This document shows positions 1-12,500 of a DNA stretch of 64,000 nt, in pieces (position 1 is the first letter of the stretch; every line of letters begins with the position of its first letter). The DNA comes from Mesostigma viride (Eukaryota; Streptophyta; Mesostigmatophyceae; Mesostigmatales; Mesostigmataceae), in assembly GCA_009746045.1 (NCBI GenBank), contig RPFO01000594.1:85001-149000 (forward strand), read 5' to 3'. The notes under the pieces are model-generated. The model was not told the DNA's origin and did not search any database. It saw nothing but the letters and a program-made list of their open reading frames with translations. Both the position numbers and the translations under genes were made by a program.

Positions 1-2430
1 ATCCGACCCCGAGTTAACTATCCATGCCATAGAAGGAAGCGACGGTGACATGGTCGTTCTTACGAAGAAGTTTTTCGCGTGCAAAATGTGAAGTTTGGTG
101 CTCATGCTGTAACATGCCAGAGTTTCTGCTGCTTGCGCTGGCTTCACTACTTTTTTCTCGCGGCATGTCTTTGCTCGCGAGCTCACGTGCTGTCTGTCTT
201 AACCCAATGTTAGGGCGTGCGCTGGTGGCTGTGCCTCAGTAAAAAGGTCTCGCAAGCCGCGTTTGCTTCCCTGCCCGATTCCCGTAAAGGCATGATACCC
301 CCCTCCTGTCATCCAGCATCAGGTCAGTATTTTCGCAAGCGAATGCAGGCATACATTGGCGGCCTCCGTGCGAATGCTTAGCTCCCATGTTAGTCCACGT
401 TTCCATCCGAGCCCTCCGATCGACATTAATGATTGAGGTAGCCCTGGTGGGCTTAGCCAGGAATCCCGAATCACGCGCCACGCAGGGCATGGTTGGCTTA
501 TTCCCATAGGCTGAGATATGGCGTCTCTCTGTATAGCAAAAGGCGTGCTTAAAGCTGTGCGAGTAGCACACATCCTCGTACAGTTTCAAACCGAGCCTGA
601 TACCTAGAAGCTCAGCTCATCTTTTTGTTGCCTATCTGGTGTTGATAAAAATTGAATCATTGAGTGCGTTACATTACCGAGCCTGATGTACAAATGCTCA
701 GCTCATCTCTTTGTCGCTGCTGTATGACTGTCATTTGTCAGTTCTAATTGACTGGTCGTGGCTAAAACAATGCGGAACTTGTTGTGGCTGGAAACTAAAC
801 TGAAACTGGCGGTGGGTGCAAACAGGCATCTCCCCTTCCGTGTGTATCTTGTACTGGGACATCGACTGGTAATGCTCACCCTGCGCATAAAGCCAGAGCA
901 CGCCCCAGCGAGCCATCACGAGAAGCTAATATTGCTGACAACCTCGGTGTTCGGGATGGCTTCATCGCGGCGGTACGTAAACCAATATTTATAGTGTATT
1001 ACAAATGCTACGGTTCCATCCTATGTTCTACAATTTGTAAAACGCAGCCTTGGCACAAATTCAGCGAACACTCTTTCGAACGGCTTTCGGCTTCAGCAAC
1101 TCAGCAGCGCGACGTACAGTCCGCTTGACAAATGAGCTGCGCGTAATTTCATTGCGACCAATCACCAAAATGTCAGACCATGGCGTCCATATTATCACGG
1201 TTTTCGTGTGTTACATCCAAGTGAGCCATTTGGCAGAGGTCCGTTCGCGCAGATTGCGGCAGGAGCCAAACTCTGCGATGTCCTATGTTCGCGAGCTCCA
1301 TATATAACTGTCGGAAACTTTTGTGATGTTGCTCAAACTTTCCATCGACGAACCGGTTACAAACCGAACAAACGGTCGCTCGATGGCCTGCTAAAAATCG
1401 ATGAGGGGAAGCAGAGGTTTCTGATCCCGTATGCGTAGCGCTCTTGTGCCCTCACACGAGTAAACCAACTCTTAACTCTGCGGTGTCCATCTGGAATCTG
1501 GATGCGAATCTGCGAACTTTACTGCGCACGTTGCGGGCGAGGCACTGCTCTTGTACTTGGCGAGTAGCGCTCCTATTCGTCCCTCTATTTATATTCCACT
1601 TTTGCACTAATGAGGTTCTTCTAGGCATCACGAAGGTCGTAGCCCACGTAATTTGTGATCACCCCAAAGGTGATGACTTCGAATCAGCATAGGTGGGAGA
1701 AAATTTTGCCCAGGTTTTTGCTCGTATACTATTTTATCCTTTTCCTTTTGCCAAACTTCGAGCCCCTAAAGCTAGCGTGCGCTCCTTGGCGGGGCTAGCG
1801 CCACCCGGCACTCGGCGGCAGTACGTGGTGTCACCCATCTCCCTAGCTGGGGCTCCCTGGCTGGGGATCAGCGACAAAAAAGTATAAAGCTCTAATGTCG
1901 CGGGCGAAGCCCGCCAAACTTGTTAAATTATGTTAATTAATGTGTTATAAATAGTGTGATATTGTAGTGGTATGTTCAATACAGTCACGTTGCATTCGCA
2001 GAGGCTTGTCAGAACTATGCACGACGATGCGAGCGCTCCCGGGCAGGCAACACAGTCAGGCAAGCGGCAACACGTTTGCTCAGCGGCTGTAGATAACATG
2101 ATTGAACCATCTGCCTGAGGATAGGTATCTAGATGGCCCGCTTGCGGAGGATAGGCACCTGAACGAGCATCTGTCTGTAAATAAATATTTGTGTACAGTA
2201 GGACCAGTATTACCCGTAGTAGTAAATAATTTGTAATATACAGTAGCGCTAGTATTACCCGTACTAGTCGAGTACCTAGCAAAAGACGAAACATAGTTAT
2301 GTCCACGCACACAACAACACTCATCTGTTCTCGAGATACTCCTGTATTCTAGAGATACCTCCTCATCTCCATGAAATTTCATGGATACGAGTGAGTAGGC
2401 AAGAGTGGCTTGGCTAGCTCGCCACGCTGC
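1..2430. other. No supported gene (left flank)
   Basis: Short open frames occur on both strands, but none shows a recognisable domain, conserved motif or convincing codon structure. Two related short segments lie at about 591-630 and 677-716, sharing the core gagcctgat followed by gctcagctcatct. The start exon of the downstream cysteine synthase could lie here, but I could not identify it. Confidence 0.5.
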
Positions 2431-2436
2431 ACTAAT

Positions 2437-2585
2437 CCCTCTGCTGCATGCACCCTCTGCCGCCACCTCCTGCCGGCGTTCCTTGCCCCGCTGCTGCATG
2501 AGCCCTCTGCCACCACCTCCTGCCGGCGTTCCTTGTCCCTCTGCTGCACGCGCCCTCTGTCACCACCTCCGGCTACCGTTCCATA
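2437..2585. repeat. Tandem repeat, 49-50 bp unit, 3 copies
   Basis: Three successive units contain ctgctgca, ccctctg, caccacctcc and gttcc in the same order, starting near 2437, 2486 and 2536. The third unit is the most diverged. Confidence 0.75.
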
Positions 2586-2685
2586 GCATTCGCCTGCATG
2601 GTCCCTGTCCCTATCCTAGTTGCCGTATCACAATTAGACAAGATGGAACTGTGGGCTTGTACGCTTCGCTTCGGCTACAAAGGGG

Positions 2686-2965
2686 CTGGTTTCCGGACTC
2701 ATCATCCCACATTGAGCACCAACAATCAACATCGGTCTTTCCTATACTAAACTTGTCTACTTGGCAAGGCAGAAGGGGCTGGTTTCTGTACTCATCATCC
2801 CACATTGATAAACAACAAGTAACATCGGCCTTTCCTATACTAAACTTGTCTACTTGGCAAGGCAGAAGGGGCTGGTTTCTATACTTGTTGTTTATCATCC
2901 CACATTTGCTCTTGCCTCTTTTAAGACTTCGCAAGGTTAAGGGGGCTGGTTCCGTACTTGCCGCC
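2686..2965. repeat. Tandem repeat, 93 bp unit, about 2.6 copies
   Basis: The segment beginning ctggtttc recurs at 2686, 2779 and 2872, a spacing of 93. Each unit contains catcatcccacatt and, except the last, cttgtctacttggcaaggc. A weaker fourth start lies near 2946. Confidence 0.85.
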
Positions 2966-3060
2966 TGTGTGCTTTGCGCAGTTGCTCCCCGCCGGCCACC
3001 CCATATCTCCTGGCCTCCGCCCCGATCCCGCAACCCCGTTTCTCCTGGCGTCTGCCCCGA

Positions 3061-3443
3061 TCCTACCCCCCCCTGACCTCACACTTTCCCTCCTGCACCT
3101 CCTCCCCGCACCTCCCCCCCCTCCCCACCCCATTTACTCCCTCATCTTCTTTCCCCCTTCCGTTCCCCTCCTTTCCCCCCCCACTCTCTCCCTACCCCCT
3201 TATCTTCATATCCCCCCCCCCTTCCCCCTTTTCCGCCATGTTTACCCTTCTTCCCGCCCGCCCTCCTGCATGTTCGCCCCTCGGCCCCTCAACACATTTC
3301 CCTCATTTCACGCATTTCCCTCCTTCCTCATTTCATGCGTTTCCCTCCTCCCTCATTTCACGCATTTCCCTCCTCCCTCATTTCACACATTTCCCTCCAC
3401 CATTTCATGCATTCCCTCATTCCCTCTTCTCTCGTCCCCCCAG
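3061..3443 (+). repeat. Polypyrimidine tract with 25-bp repeats before the first recognised exon
   Basis: About 380 bases of almost pure C/T on the plus strand. At 3296-3415 there is a tandem series built from catttcacgcatttccctcc. The tract ends in ccccccag at the 3' splice site (AG at 3442-3443) of the first recognised cysteine synthase exon, so it probably acts as an oversized polypyrimidine tract. Confidence 0.7.
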
Positions 3444-3512
3444 ATCGGTAACACCCCCCTGATCAAGCTGAGGCGTGCGTCCAAGGAAACCGGGTGCGAG
3501 ATCTACGGGAAG
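3444..3512 (+). CDS. Cysteine synthase exon 1 of those recognised
   Basis: Encodes IGNTPLIKL through EIYGK, 23 codons, ending in AAG before donor GTGGGC. It is preceded by ccccccag. The phase is 0 on both sides, so the missing upstream exon must end on a codon boundary. Confidence 0.92.
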
Positions 3513-6500
3513 GTGGGCGGCATGTGACGTGGCATGTTCGGCGCCCGCTGCGTGCTAGGCAAAGTGAGATACCCGTTTCCGTATGTTTGTGGAAAGTGCC
3601 AATGACAGGTGAGGTAAAACGTACAGCGCGACGAGAGACAGCGGGGATGGTTGTTCATGGGAAGTCGCGTGTCCGCGCGGCCTTGTTTGCAACGAAGTGT
3701 TCTGTCATTCTTCTTGTGCGGGTGTCCGCTGTCCCTGTGACACATACCCTGATGGAATCATGGATGCATGCCGCAACCACCGCGCTGGTCCCCACGATTG
3801 CATGCCACCCCGGTAAAATTACAATTAAGATTTTCTTATAGTAGTGTAAACATTTTCTTATAGTAGTGTACAACATTTTCTTATAGTAGTGTACAGCGTT
3901 TTCTCATAGTAGTATGAACCATTTAGTATCAGTATAGGTGACCAAGTAGGGCTCATCCCTGCAATGCTTCCATCCATTGGAGTGAGGGTCTGCCAGACAA
4001 TGCAGTCTTATTACAAGTAAGTGGGAAGGCTCATGTCAAGGGCACGAGGGCCGGGACGTCCTACTGTGGCCGCCCGCCCCCCTTTGAAACTTCCACGCGT
4101 CAGTCATAGAACGAGCGAGAGCTCACAAAAAATTCTTTCACTGCACCTTTGCCTGATGTTACCGCTAATGGTGCCTCATGTGTGATGCGCGTTGTGGCCT
4201 GCCTGTGTTGCTGCCTGTTTGACCTGCCTGCTGTTGCTGCTGCCTGTTAGCCCTGCCTGCTGTTGCTGCTGCCTGTTTGTCCTGCCTGCTGTTGCTGCTG
4301 CCTGTTTGTCCTGCCTGCTGTTGCTGCTGCCTGTTTGCCCTGCCTGTTTGTCCTGTGTGTTTCGCTGCATGTTCGTCCTGCCTGTTTTGGTGCCTTACGT
4401 GCGAAACATGACACACCCCCACAGGCGGAGTTCCTCAACCCTGGCGGCTCCGTGAAGGACCGCGCGGCTCTCTACATTATCCAGGTTAGCACGCGCGCTT
4501 GCTATAACACGCCATACATGTCGTGTCAGGTGGGCCTGGAACCATACATTGCACTCTACATGACCAGGCTGTACAGTTTATACATACTGTATCAGGTTAG
4601 CATGCACCCTTCGCCACTTGCTTCTGTATATTTCAAGGGCCTGGAACCGCATGTTGCCGCTCTACTAGTCAACGATGAGCGATGTAGCGCACTGTCGGCT
4701 GTAACGCACGATGGTGAACTGTGAAGGCACTGCGTGCAAGGGCTGGCTTAGGCCCGTACATCCCGGTGGGCCCATGGGTGTAAAGCTGGCCCAGGGGGTG
4801 AATAATCACATGGTGAATTATTGGAGGTTGAATAATCTGTTTTCTTTTGGTCTGGTGTCACGCTGCCGAGGACAATGACTGGGGAGTCTGCCCCCTTGGA
4901 CTAGTGGACGCCCTCGTGAAGCCTCGTATAATGGTCATGGTCACTGTAATGGTCACTATGATGGTCACCACTAGAAGTGGACCCCAGACGAAGGGGCGCC
5001 CCCCAGGAAGCCTCGTCGCGGACACCTCGCACGTGACCGCACACATCAGACTGCGAGGCACATCCGTGATGAGGTACTGTGATACCGCGATGGAGACTTC
5101 GAGACTGACCCCTGTCACCAAGGGGGCAGCCCGCAGTGCTTTCCTCAACGTGGCCCCTTTCACCAGCGGGCAGCCTGCAAAGCTGCTATTCGCGCACGCT
5201 GGGCGCGTTGGGGACCTTGGGCACTTTGGCTGTGCGTCATTGAGTCCTCCAGGCGCTACATCGATGAAATGCGAGCAGCGTGTGTTTGTTAAAAAGTTAA
5301 CGAACTTGATAACCTGGGGGCTAGCCAAGCGAGGGGCCGGCATATGCCGCTGGCGTTCAGCAAACCAGGAGATCGAATAAAGCAAATGGAGTTACTGGCA
5401 AGCATGAGGGGAGCAATAGAGGCCTGCTACTGTTATCGCAATAGAGGCCTACTACTATGATAGCAAGGGAGGCCTTCTACTATTACAGCGATGGAGGCCT
5501 ACGACTATTATAGCAGTGGACCTACGACTATTATAGGAATAGAGGCCTGCTGCTATCATAGCAATGGAGGCCTACTTCTACTATAGCAATAGAGGCCTAC
5601 GACTATTATAGCAAGGGAGGCCTACTACTATGATAGCAATAGAGGCCTACGACTATTATCTGTGCCGATGATTGAAACATCTCTGGACAACTCGATCTCA
5701 TGCGCTTGTCTTTGCCATTACGGATGATACGTCCCTGTGCCGTTGCCATGTGGCACGCATTTGCCAGCAAACCCAGAAGCGTACGCGACTGCATCATTGG
5801 GACACCCCCACGGGTGTTCGGGATAGAATCGTTCTAACCTAAAGGCTAAACCCGTTTCGGGGGGGGGGGGGGGGGCGCGAAACATAGTGGTCAACGTTTA
5901 GGAGAAATGGGAGTCTGGCGCAATCAAGTTCCCACCTCCTAGCGGCACGCTATATCCGTTTTTCTGCTTTTTAAAGATATTTTTTCGTTTCTTGCTTGCT
6001 TGCATGAGCCGTGTGCACGCGCACAGCATACTTGTTTCATCGTGGTGCGGTTGCCATAGATAGCCCCCATGAGATACTGCACTGTGAGGTTGCACATGAG
6101 TCCGACTCCCTGTGAGCGTGCATGAAATTACAACGTCGTCATGTCGGCCTGCGAATGTTTTTGCTGTTACCACCATGCACATGCATGATGTGTGGGCCAG
6201 GATGCGGAGGAGCGCGGGCTGATTCAGCCCGGCGGCATCGTGGTGGAGGGCACAGGGGGCAACACGGGCATTGGTCTTGCGCTCGTGGCCAACACCAAGG
6301 GCTACAAGACGGTCATCGTCATCCCAGAGACGCAGAGCCAGGTGAGGGGAGCGTGGGATGAAAGGCGGGGAGGGTGGGGGGGGAGTTCAAACCACATTTT
6401 TAAAGTTTGCACGCGAGCACATTCATCACTCCTGGAAGCGGTGGCATCCCGAAATTTTTGTGAGGGTGGCATTGGTGGAGGGGCGTGGGACGAGTCATGA

Positions 6501-9500
6501 GAGAAGAGGGTGAAGGCAGATGTGTTGCGGGCGTAACTGTCGTGAGAGGAACATTCGTACCCCGGGCGTGTCGGTCCACCATATGGGGCGGTGAGGGGAA
6601 CCTGCGCACCCAGCCACCGTCCACCATATGGGGCGTATCTGTCCACCATATGGGGTGTATGTGAGATGCGAGAGCCATGTGAGGAGGGCGTGGGATGGGG
6701 GGCATGGGACAGAGCAGGATGAGGGCCAGGGGACCCCATAACAGAATAGATGCAAACCCATAACAGATTAGATGAAGCCCCGAAGAGTATAGGGTAATGA
6801 CACACACTTTGCTACTGCTTCTGTCCACCATGAGTGTTAGTTAAATAATGCGTTCGTTTGGTTAAAGGAACTGGTGTTATCGAGTTTTTTGGGTCGTGTG
6901 AGGCCGTGTTGTGGCACGTTATTTTACATTTGTGTCGGTGTTTCTGGTAGCGGCTGCCACCAGGGGCTGTCCCGATAAATGTGCTGTGGGGCAGTGTAGC
7001 TTTGCAGAGCTATTGGTCACTCTGGTTTAGAGCACTTCCAGCCATGGTCACCTTGTGCGCCCTCATCGCAGGGCTCATTGTTTAGGGTGTGAAGTTCATG
7101 TTTGAGGATGATGTTATGTTTTAGGCTAAGTCTTTGTTGATATAAAACTGCTCCCTTTCTATTCCCCCCATCCTTTCTGGTCATGTGGCTGCTTGCGGTT
7201 GAAATCCCTTCAAACTGGAATATTGTGTTTTATCTTTATCATGAGTGTATTATGAAATATGTCAGTTAAAATTCATTCTTAGCAGCAGCGTCCTGCTTGC
7301 CAATGCTTCACCTCCCGCACAGGACAAGAAGGACATCCTGCGCACCTCAGTGCTGTGGAGTTAGCTCTCTGCAATATTTCTGCGCAACGCTCTTCCCTCC
7401 CCCACCCCACCCCCCTCCCCCCCGCACAAGGACATGCTGCGCTGCACAAATTTATACTCTTATATATAGTCGTGCAACGCTCTCCCCCCGCAGTCACGTG
7501 TCTATTAATTAATTATTTATTTATTTATTTATTTATCAATTAATTAATTAATTAATTGACACCCCCCCACACCCCGCACAGGACAAGAAGGACATGCTGC
7601 GCATCGCAGGGGCAGAGCTGGTACAGGTGGGTGCGCCTGAAATCCATTCCTGTCCCTTTACTAGCCCTGTCCCTTTACTAGCCCTGTCCCTTTACTAGCA
7701 CTGGAACTAGAGACCCTGACCCCTCCACAAAGAAAGAGGACCGCCCAGAAGTTTTGCGTGCACCATCTGGCAGGAGCTGCATCGCTACAGCTTGGAAATA
7801 CGACTGTTCCTCCTGTTCGTTATTCTATAGCAATTAGTCTATTCGCATATATCTGTTAATATCGATAGCAAAGACTCTATATTCACCAAGAGGTCTCTGT
7901 GGAGGAGCTTAGTATATTTATGAATACTAACAGTTATGCTGAGTACAGTTATGCTGTAGAAAATGGGTGAGTGTAGACCCTGACGCAGTTTCTCACACCC
8001 TGGGAAGTGTTTGGGTTCCCCCCCAATTTCCTAGCAGATCAACGGCACATACGCCCATGCAGCAGCAGCTCTTTTCTGTTCCATCGCCCGGTCTCCCAAC
8101 AGAGGCAAATGGTGGGTCTGTTCCATCCAGAAGTTAGCACAGGCAACCAGAGCGCATCGGGGTTGCCTCATTTATTATGGAGCAGCCTTTATTGGGGCAG
8201 CATACGAGCGGCAGCCTTCGTCATCTTCCGCATGCTCCCACCCCAGCCTTTCTCAGGGCTATGTGTTGCATATGCTCCCCATGGAGCTATGTTCTTAATT
8301 AATTAATTAATTAGTTAATCTTCCGCATGCTCCATTATAAATCCGCCTCTGTCATCACCCACTGCACACACAACCACCGGCAACCGCTGACAACCAACCA
8401 CAACAACCGACAACCGCCGAGAACCACCAACAACTACCGACAACCAACCGTAGTAGTGCTCGTACGCAAAGGTTGATGGGGGTCCTGGTGTTACGCAAGT
8501 GAGGGTTGACGGGATATGGATTCTGTTGCATGCGGATGGGACATCGGCTGCTTGGCGCGCTGATGTCCTGTCGGCGCTTGCGGCGGCGTGCAGGTGCCTG
8601 CGGTCCCCTACACCAACCCGAACAACTACATCAAGTACTCGGGGCGCCTGGCAGAGGAGCTGGCCAAGGTAGGCTGCATGTCGTAAGCGATAATCAAATT
8701 GAATTATGTGATAGTGCCCTAACAACTTCATCAAGTACTCGGGGCGCCTGGCAGAGGAGATGGCCGAGGTAGGCTGCATGTTAGCAATAATCAGATTGGA
8801 TGATGTGATAGTGCCTAACAACTACATCAAATACTCGGGAAGGCTGGCAGAAGAACTTGCCACGATAGGCCACGCATAGTTACTAGTTAGCGCCGTCACG
8901 TTGTGATGGTAGCCATGTATGGCAGAGAAGTTGACCAAGATAGAGGCCACGCGTAGTTCGTCCTACTGTTTTGTTACTGATTGCAGCCCTTTCTAGGTCA
9001 CATGGCGGGCAGTTAGGTGGTCGGGCAGAGGAGTTGGCCGAGGTACGCTGTATGGCGGATGCTGGTGACGGTTCCTTCCTGAGAGGGAACCCCAGCAAGT
9101 ATGTATGGGAAGGAGTCGTGACGGCTGGCAGAGGAGTTAGCCTGGGTAAACACCTGCAGTTCGCGGTAATTCAATCGGATAATGTGACGAAGCATCACAT
9201 AGCTGGCAGAGGATTTGGCCAAGTTGACCATATCAATAGTGATCAGACGCCAGGATCGAGCAGGGCACTTGATGCGGTGGTGATGCGACGCTGGCATTGG
9301 CACTTGATGCGATGTGGTGATACGACGCCAGCATCGGTCAGGGAACTTGATACGGCATGCGAAATTGTGGATCAGCTAGCAGCTGGGGGGGCAGCCAGCG
9401 AATGGGTTGTTGCTGCGCCGTTTCACGTGCTGTGCGGTTGATGCTGCGTTTACATGTTGTGCACTAATCGCTCACCCCTGTCCCCTGTTCCCACCGACCA

Positions 9501-12500
9501 GACCATGCTTGTATTTACCCACCCTTCCTTTCTCGTCCTTCTCTTTCCCATGCTTGTTTACCCTTGCTTGTTTACCCTTGCTTGCTCCCTCGTGCCTCTA
9601 TGGCCCGTCATGGGTGGGTGGGGGCGATTCTTCTGCGCGCGATTCTTCTGCAGACACATCCGGAAGGTGCCATCTGGGGTAACCAGGTACAGGACATGAG
9701 GCTCACTCCACTCCGTGCGTATATACTTCTTTCTCGCCTGCACTGGTCGTCTCTTTGATACAGTGTTAGGTATAGTAAGATGCCTTGAATGGAATGATAC
9801 ACCCTGGAGCTTGCATCGGGCAGTCGAGCACTTGCTCATTGGCAGCTTGTTGCTGCAAGAGTGCTTGACGCGTGGCATGCCTTCTGCAGGCGGTGTTGTG
9901 CGCCAATGGGTGCGTGTGCGGGTCGTGACAGCGCGCGACCATGCACGGCCTCCTCACTGCACATTTAAACATCTTGCGAGGCTCTGCGGGAACGGCCCTT
10001 GTTGCAAAGGGGTCGAGTTCTCGGTGAAAGGGGTTCTAAAATTATGTGACAAGCGTGACCTAAACATAAACAGGACGACGGGCGAATAATAAAAGAGTGC
10101 CAAACCAGGAAGGATGGGCGATGACGTAAAACGTATAGAGCGAAGATAGGTGGCTTTGCAGGACCTGCCATATACACACACCTCACCACAAGTAGTTCTC
10201 CAGTGCACCTTTTCATGCGATGCTCCGTGGCGGCTAGTTTTTCTTAACTGCTGCAGATGCACTTCCTTATGGAGGCTTCATGGTTCCAACGGCAGTTGTC
10301 TGGTTCCTATTGCGCGCACCCATCAATTCTCTTGTGCAGACATTCCTTTGTTTAGTGGTGCTTATGCATTAATTGAGAGATGGTAAGGTATGGCATCCTG
10401 CTTGGTGACTTGCCTCCTGCAGGCACATTTTCCCGCTCGAGTCCTCCCTCCCTCCCTCCCTCCCTCCCTCCCTCCCTCCCTCCCTCCCTCCCTCCCTCCC
10501 TCCCTCCCTCCTCCCTCCCTCCCTCCCTCCCTCCCTCCCTCCCTCCCTCCCTCCCTCCTCCCTCCCTCCCTCCCTCCCTCCCTCCCTCCCTCCCTCCCTC
10601 CCTCCCTCCCTCCCTCCCTCCCTCCCTCCCTCCCTCCCTCCCTCCCTCCCTCCCTCCCTCCCTCCCTCCCTCCCTCCCTCCCTCCCTCCCTCCCTCCCTC
10701 CCTCCCTCCCTCCTTCCCTCCCTCCCTCCCTCCCTCCCTCCCTCCCTCCCTCCGTTGCGTAGTTACTTCCGTTATGTTTTTTTTTCAGTGGGCTGGCTAT
10801 GAAAATGGGCTGTGATAAGTACTGTGTGCTGCGTGGCGTGCTCGGCCCCTTCCTGTTGGTGGCTACTCGATGCCGTGCCTCCACTCCCTTGTCGCAATGT
10901 CCTGCACAGTTTGACAACACAGCCAATCGGCGGGCGCACTACGAGACTACGGGTACGTGAATATTAGCGGGTTGCAAGCAGCAGGTCTTGGTTTCATGGA
11001 CACCTTTTTCTTGATTTCCGTCACCCTTTCGTTTCTTCTTTCACCTTTTCGGTTTTCCCTTTTCTTCTTGTTTCTGTCACTTTTTTTATCTGTTCTTTTC
11101 TTTTCTTTTTATTTCCATCATCCTTTTTTCCCTCTTGTTTTCCCCTTTCCTTTTCTTATTTATTTCGCATTAACCTTGGGCTGATCATGGCCTCACGCGT
11201 GCCCCCACGAACGCCTTCGTGCGCGGCTCAGGAGTTCATATCATTGCGTCATCGTAAGCATCATCGTAAGTGTGTCATTGTAAGTGTGTCATCGTAAGTG
11301 TGTCATTGTCAGTGTGAAGACCACACCCATGCGGTATTGTTCAGATACTCGCATATTTCTCTATCCATCGCATAGCGCACGCCCCATCACCACAGCATGC
11401 GATGCGTGTCTCCCGCCACCCTGCCCGGTTGGCTCGAGTGCTAATGGCAAATGGCGTAGGTAAATGACATGGATGATGTGAAGGAAATTGACATGTATCA
11501 GAGGCTGGTTGTTCAGTTGGCTTTCAAAGGTTCACAGTTTCACAGCTACTTATGATACAGATCCATGCAACGTCACGAAAGATATGCAGGTCGTTTGTCC
11601 GTGTGCGGATATACAACACAAACCCCACAGGCAGCGCCTACTCCTGTCTCATGTAGCACCGACCTGATTGGCGAGGCAGCAACTCCTGCAACAATTCCTG
11701 GCGTTACCCAGGCAACAACTCCTTGCCTGGTTGGATTCCAGGGTTGGGTTCCCAGAAAGTCGTGGCCCGTGTTCCCTTTGCCAGTGTCACCACATGGGCA
11801 AGGCGCACTCAGTTTCAGGCTGTTCATTCGTGCTGGTCCCTTGGAGGGGAATGTCCAGCTATCCCCAACGCGACCACCACGGCGCACGTAGCCATCCCTA
11901 AGGCTAGATCGCGGGCGCCGCGGTCGTCATCGTTTGCCCTAAAGCGCTTGCTGCGTGTATGCGGGGAGTGGTATGTGTGTGCTGACTGCGAGGGGGGGGA
12001 GGGAGGGAGGACCTGTGCGCTCTGATGTGGATCCAGCAGGCCCCGAGATCTGGCGGCAAACGCAGGGCAAGGTGGACGGCTTTATCTGCGCTGCGGGCAC
12101 TGGGGGCACACTTGCGGGCGTTGGAAAGGTAAGAAGCGAGTCTTTATTTACGTACTAGCTAGCTTGCTTACTTTATTTGCTCGCCTCTTTGCTTACTTGC
12201 TTATTTGCTCGCTTCTTTGCTGGCGTGCTTGTTTGCTGGCTTCTTTGCTTATGTGCTCGCTTGTTGGCTTGCATATTTAGTTACTTCTTCTCTATCTAGC
12301 GAACGATTTGCTTACTACAGGATCACAGAGCTCGGGTCTCGACGTGCAAATACAAAAAAAAAGCTAATACTCCTGGCTCATAATTTGTTTCCACATCTGA
12401 GGTTATGCCGGGAAGACTGAAATCATTTTGTTTCGTGGGCCAAGCTTGGTACAGTGACCGAGTTTGGCATTCCCAGTGATTCGAGCCGTGGTGCCCACAA

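Noticed and set aside
4847-5385. Overlapping 175-177 codon frames on opposite strands
   Set aside because: No motif on either strand, inside an intron of a well-supported gene.
10369-10926. Gly/Glu-rich and Pro/Ser-rich frames
   Set aside because: Read-through of (CCCT)n; no coding context.
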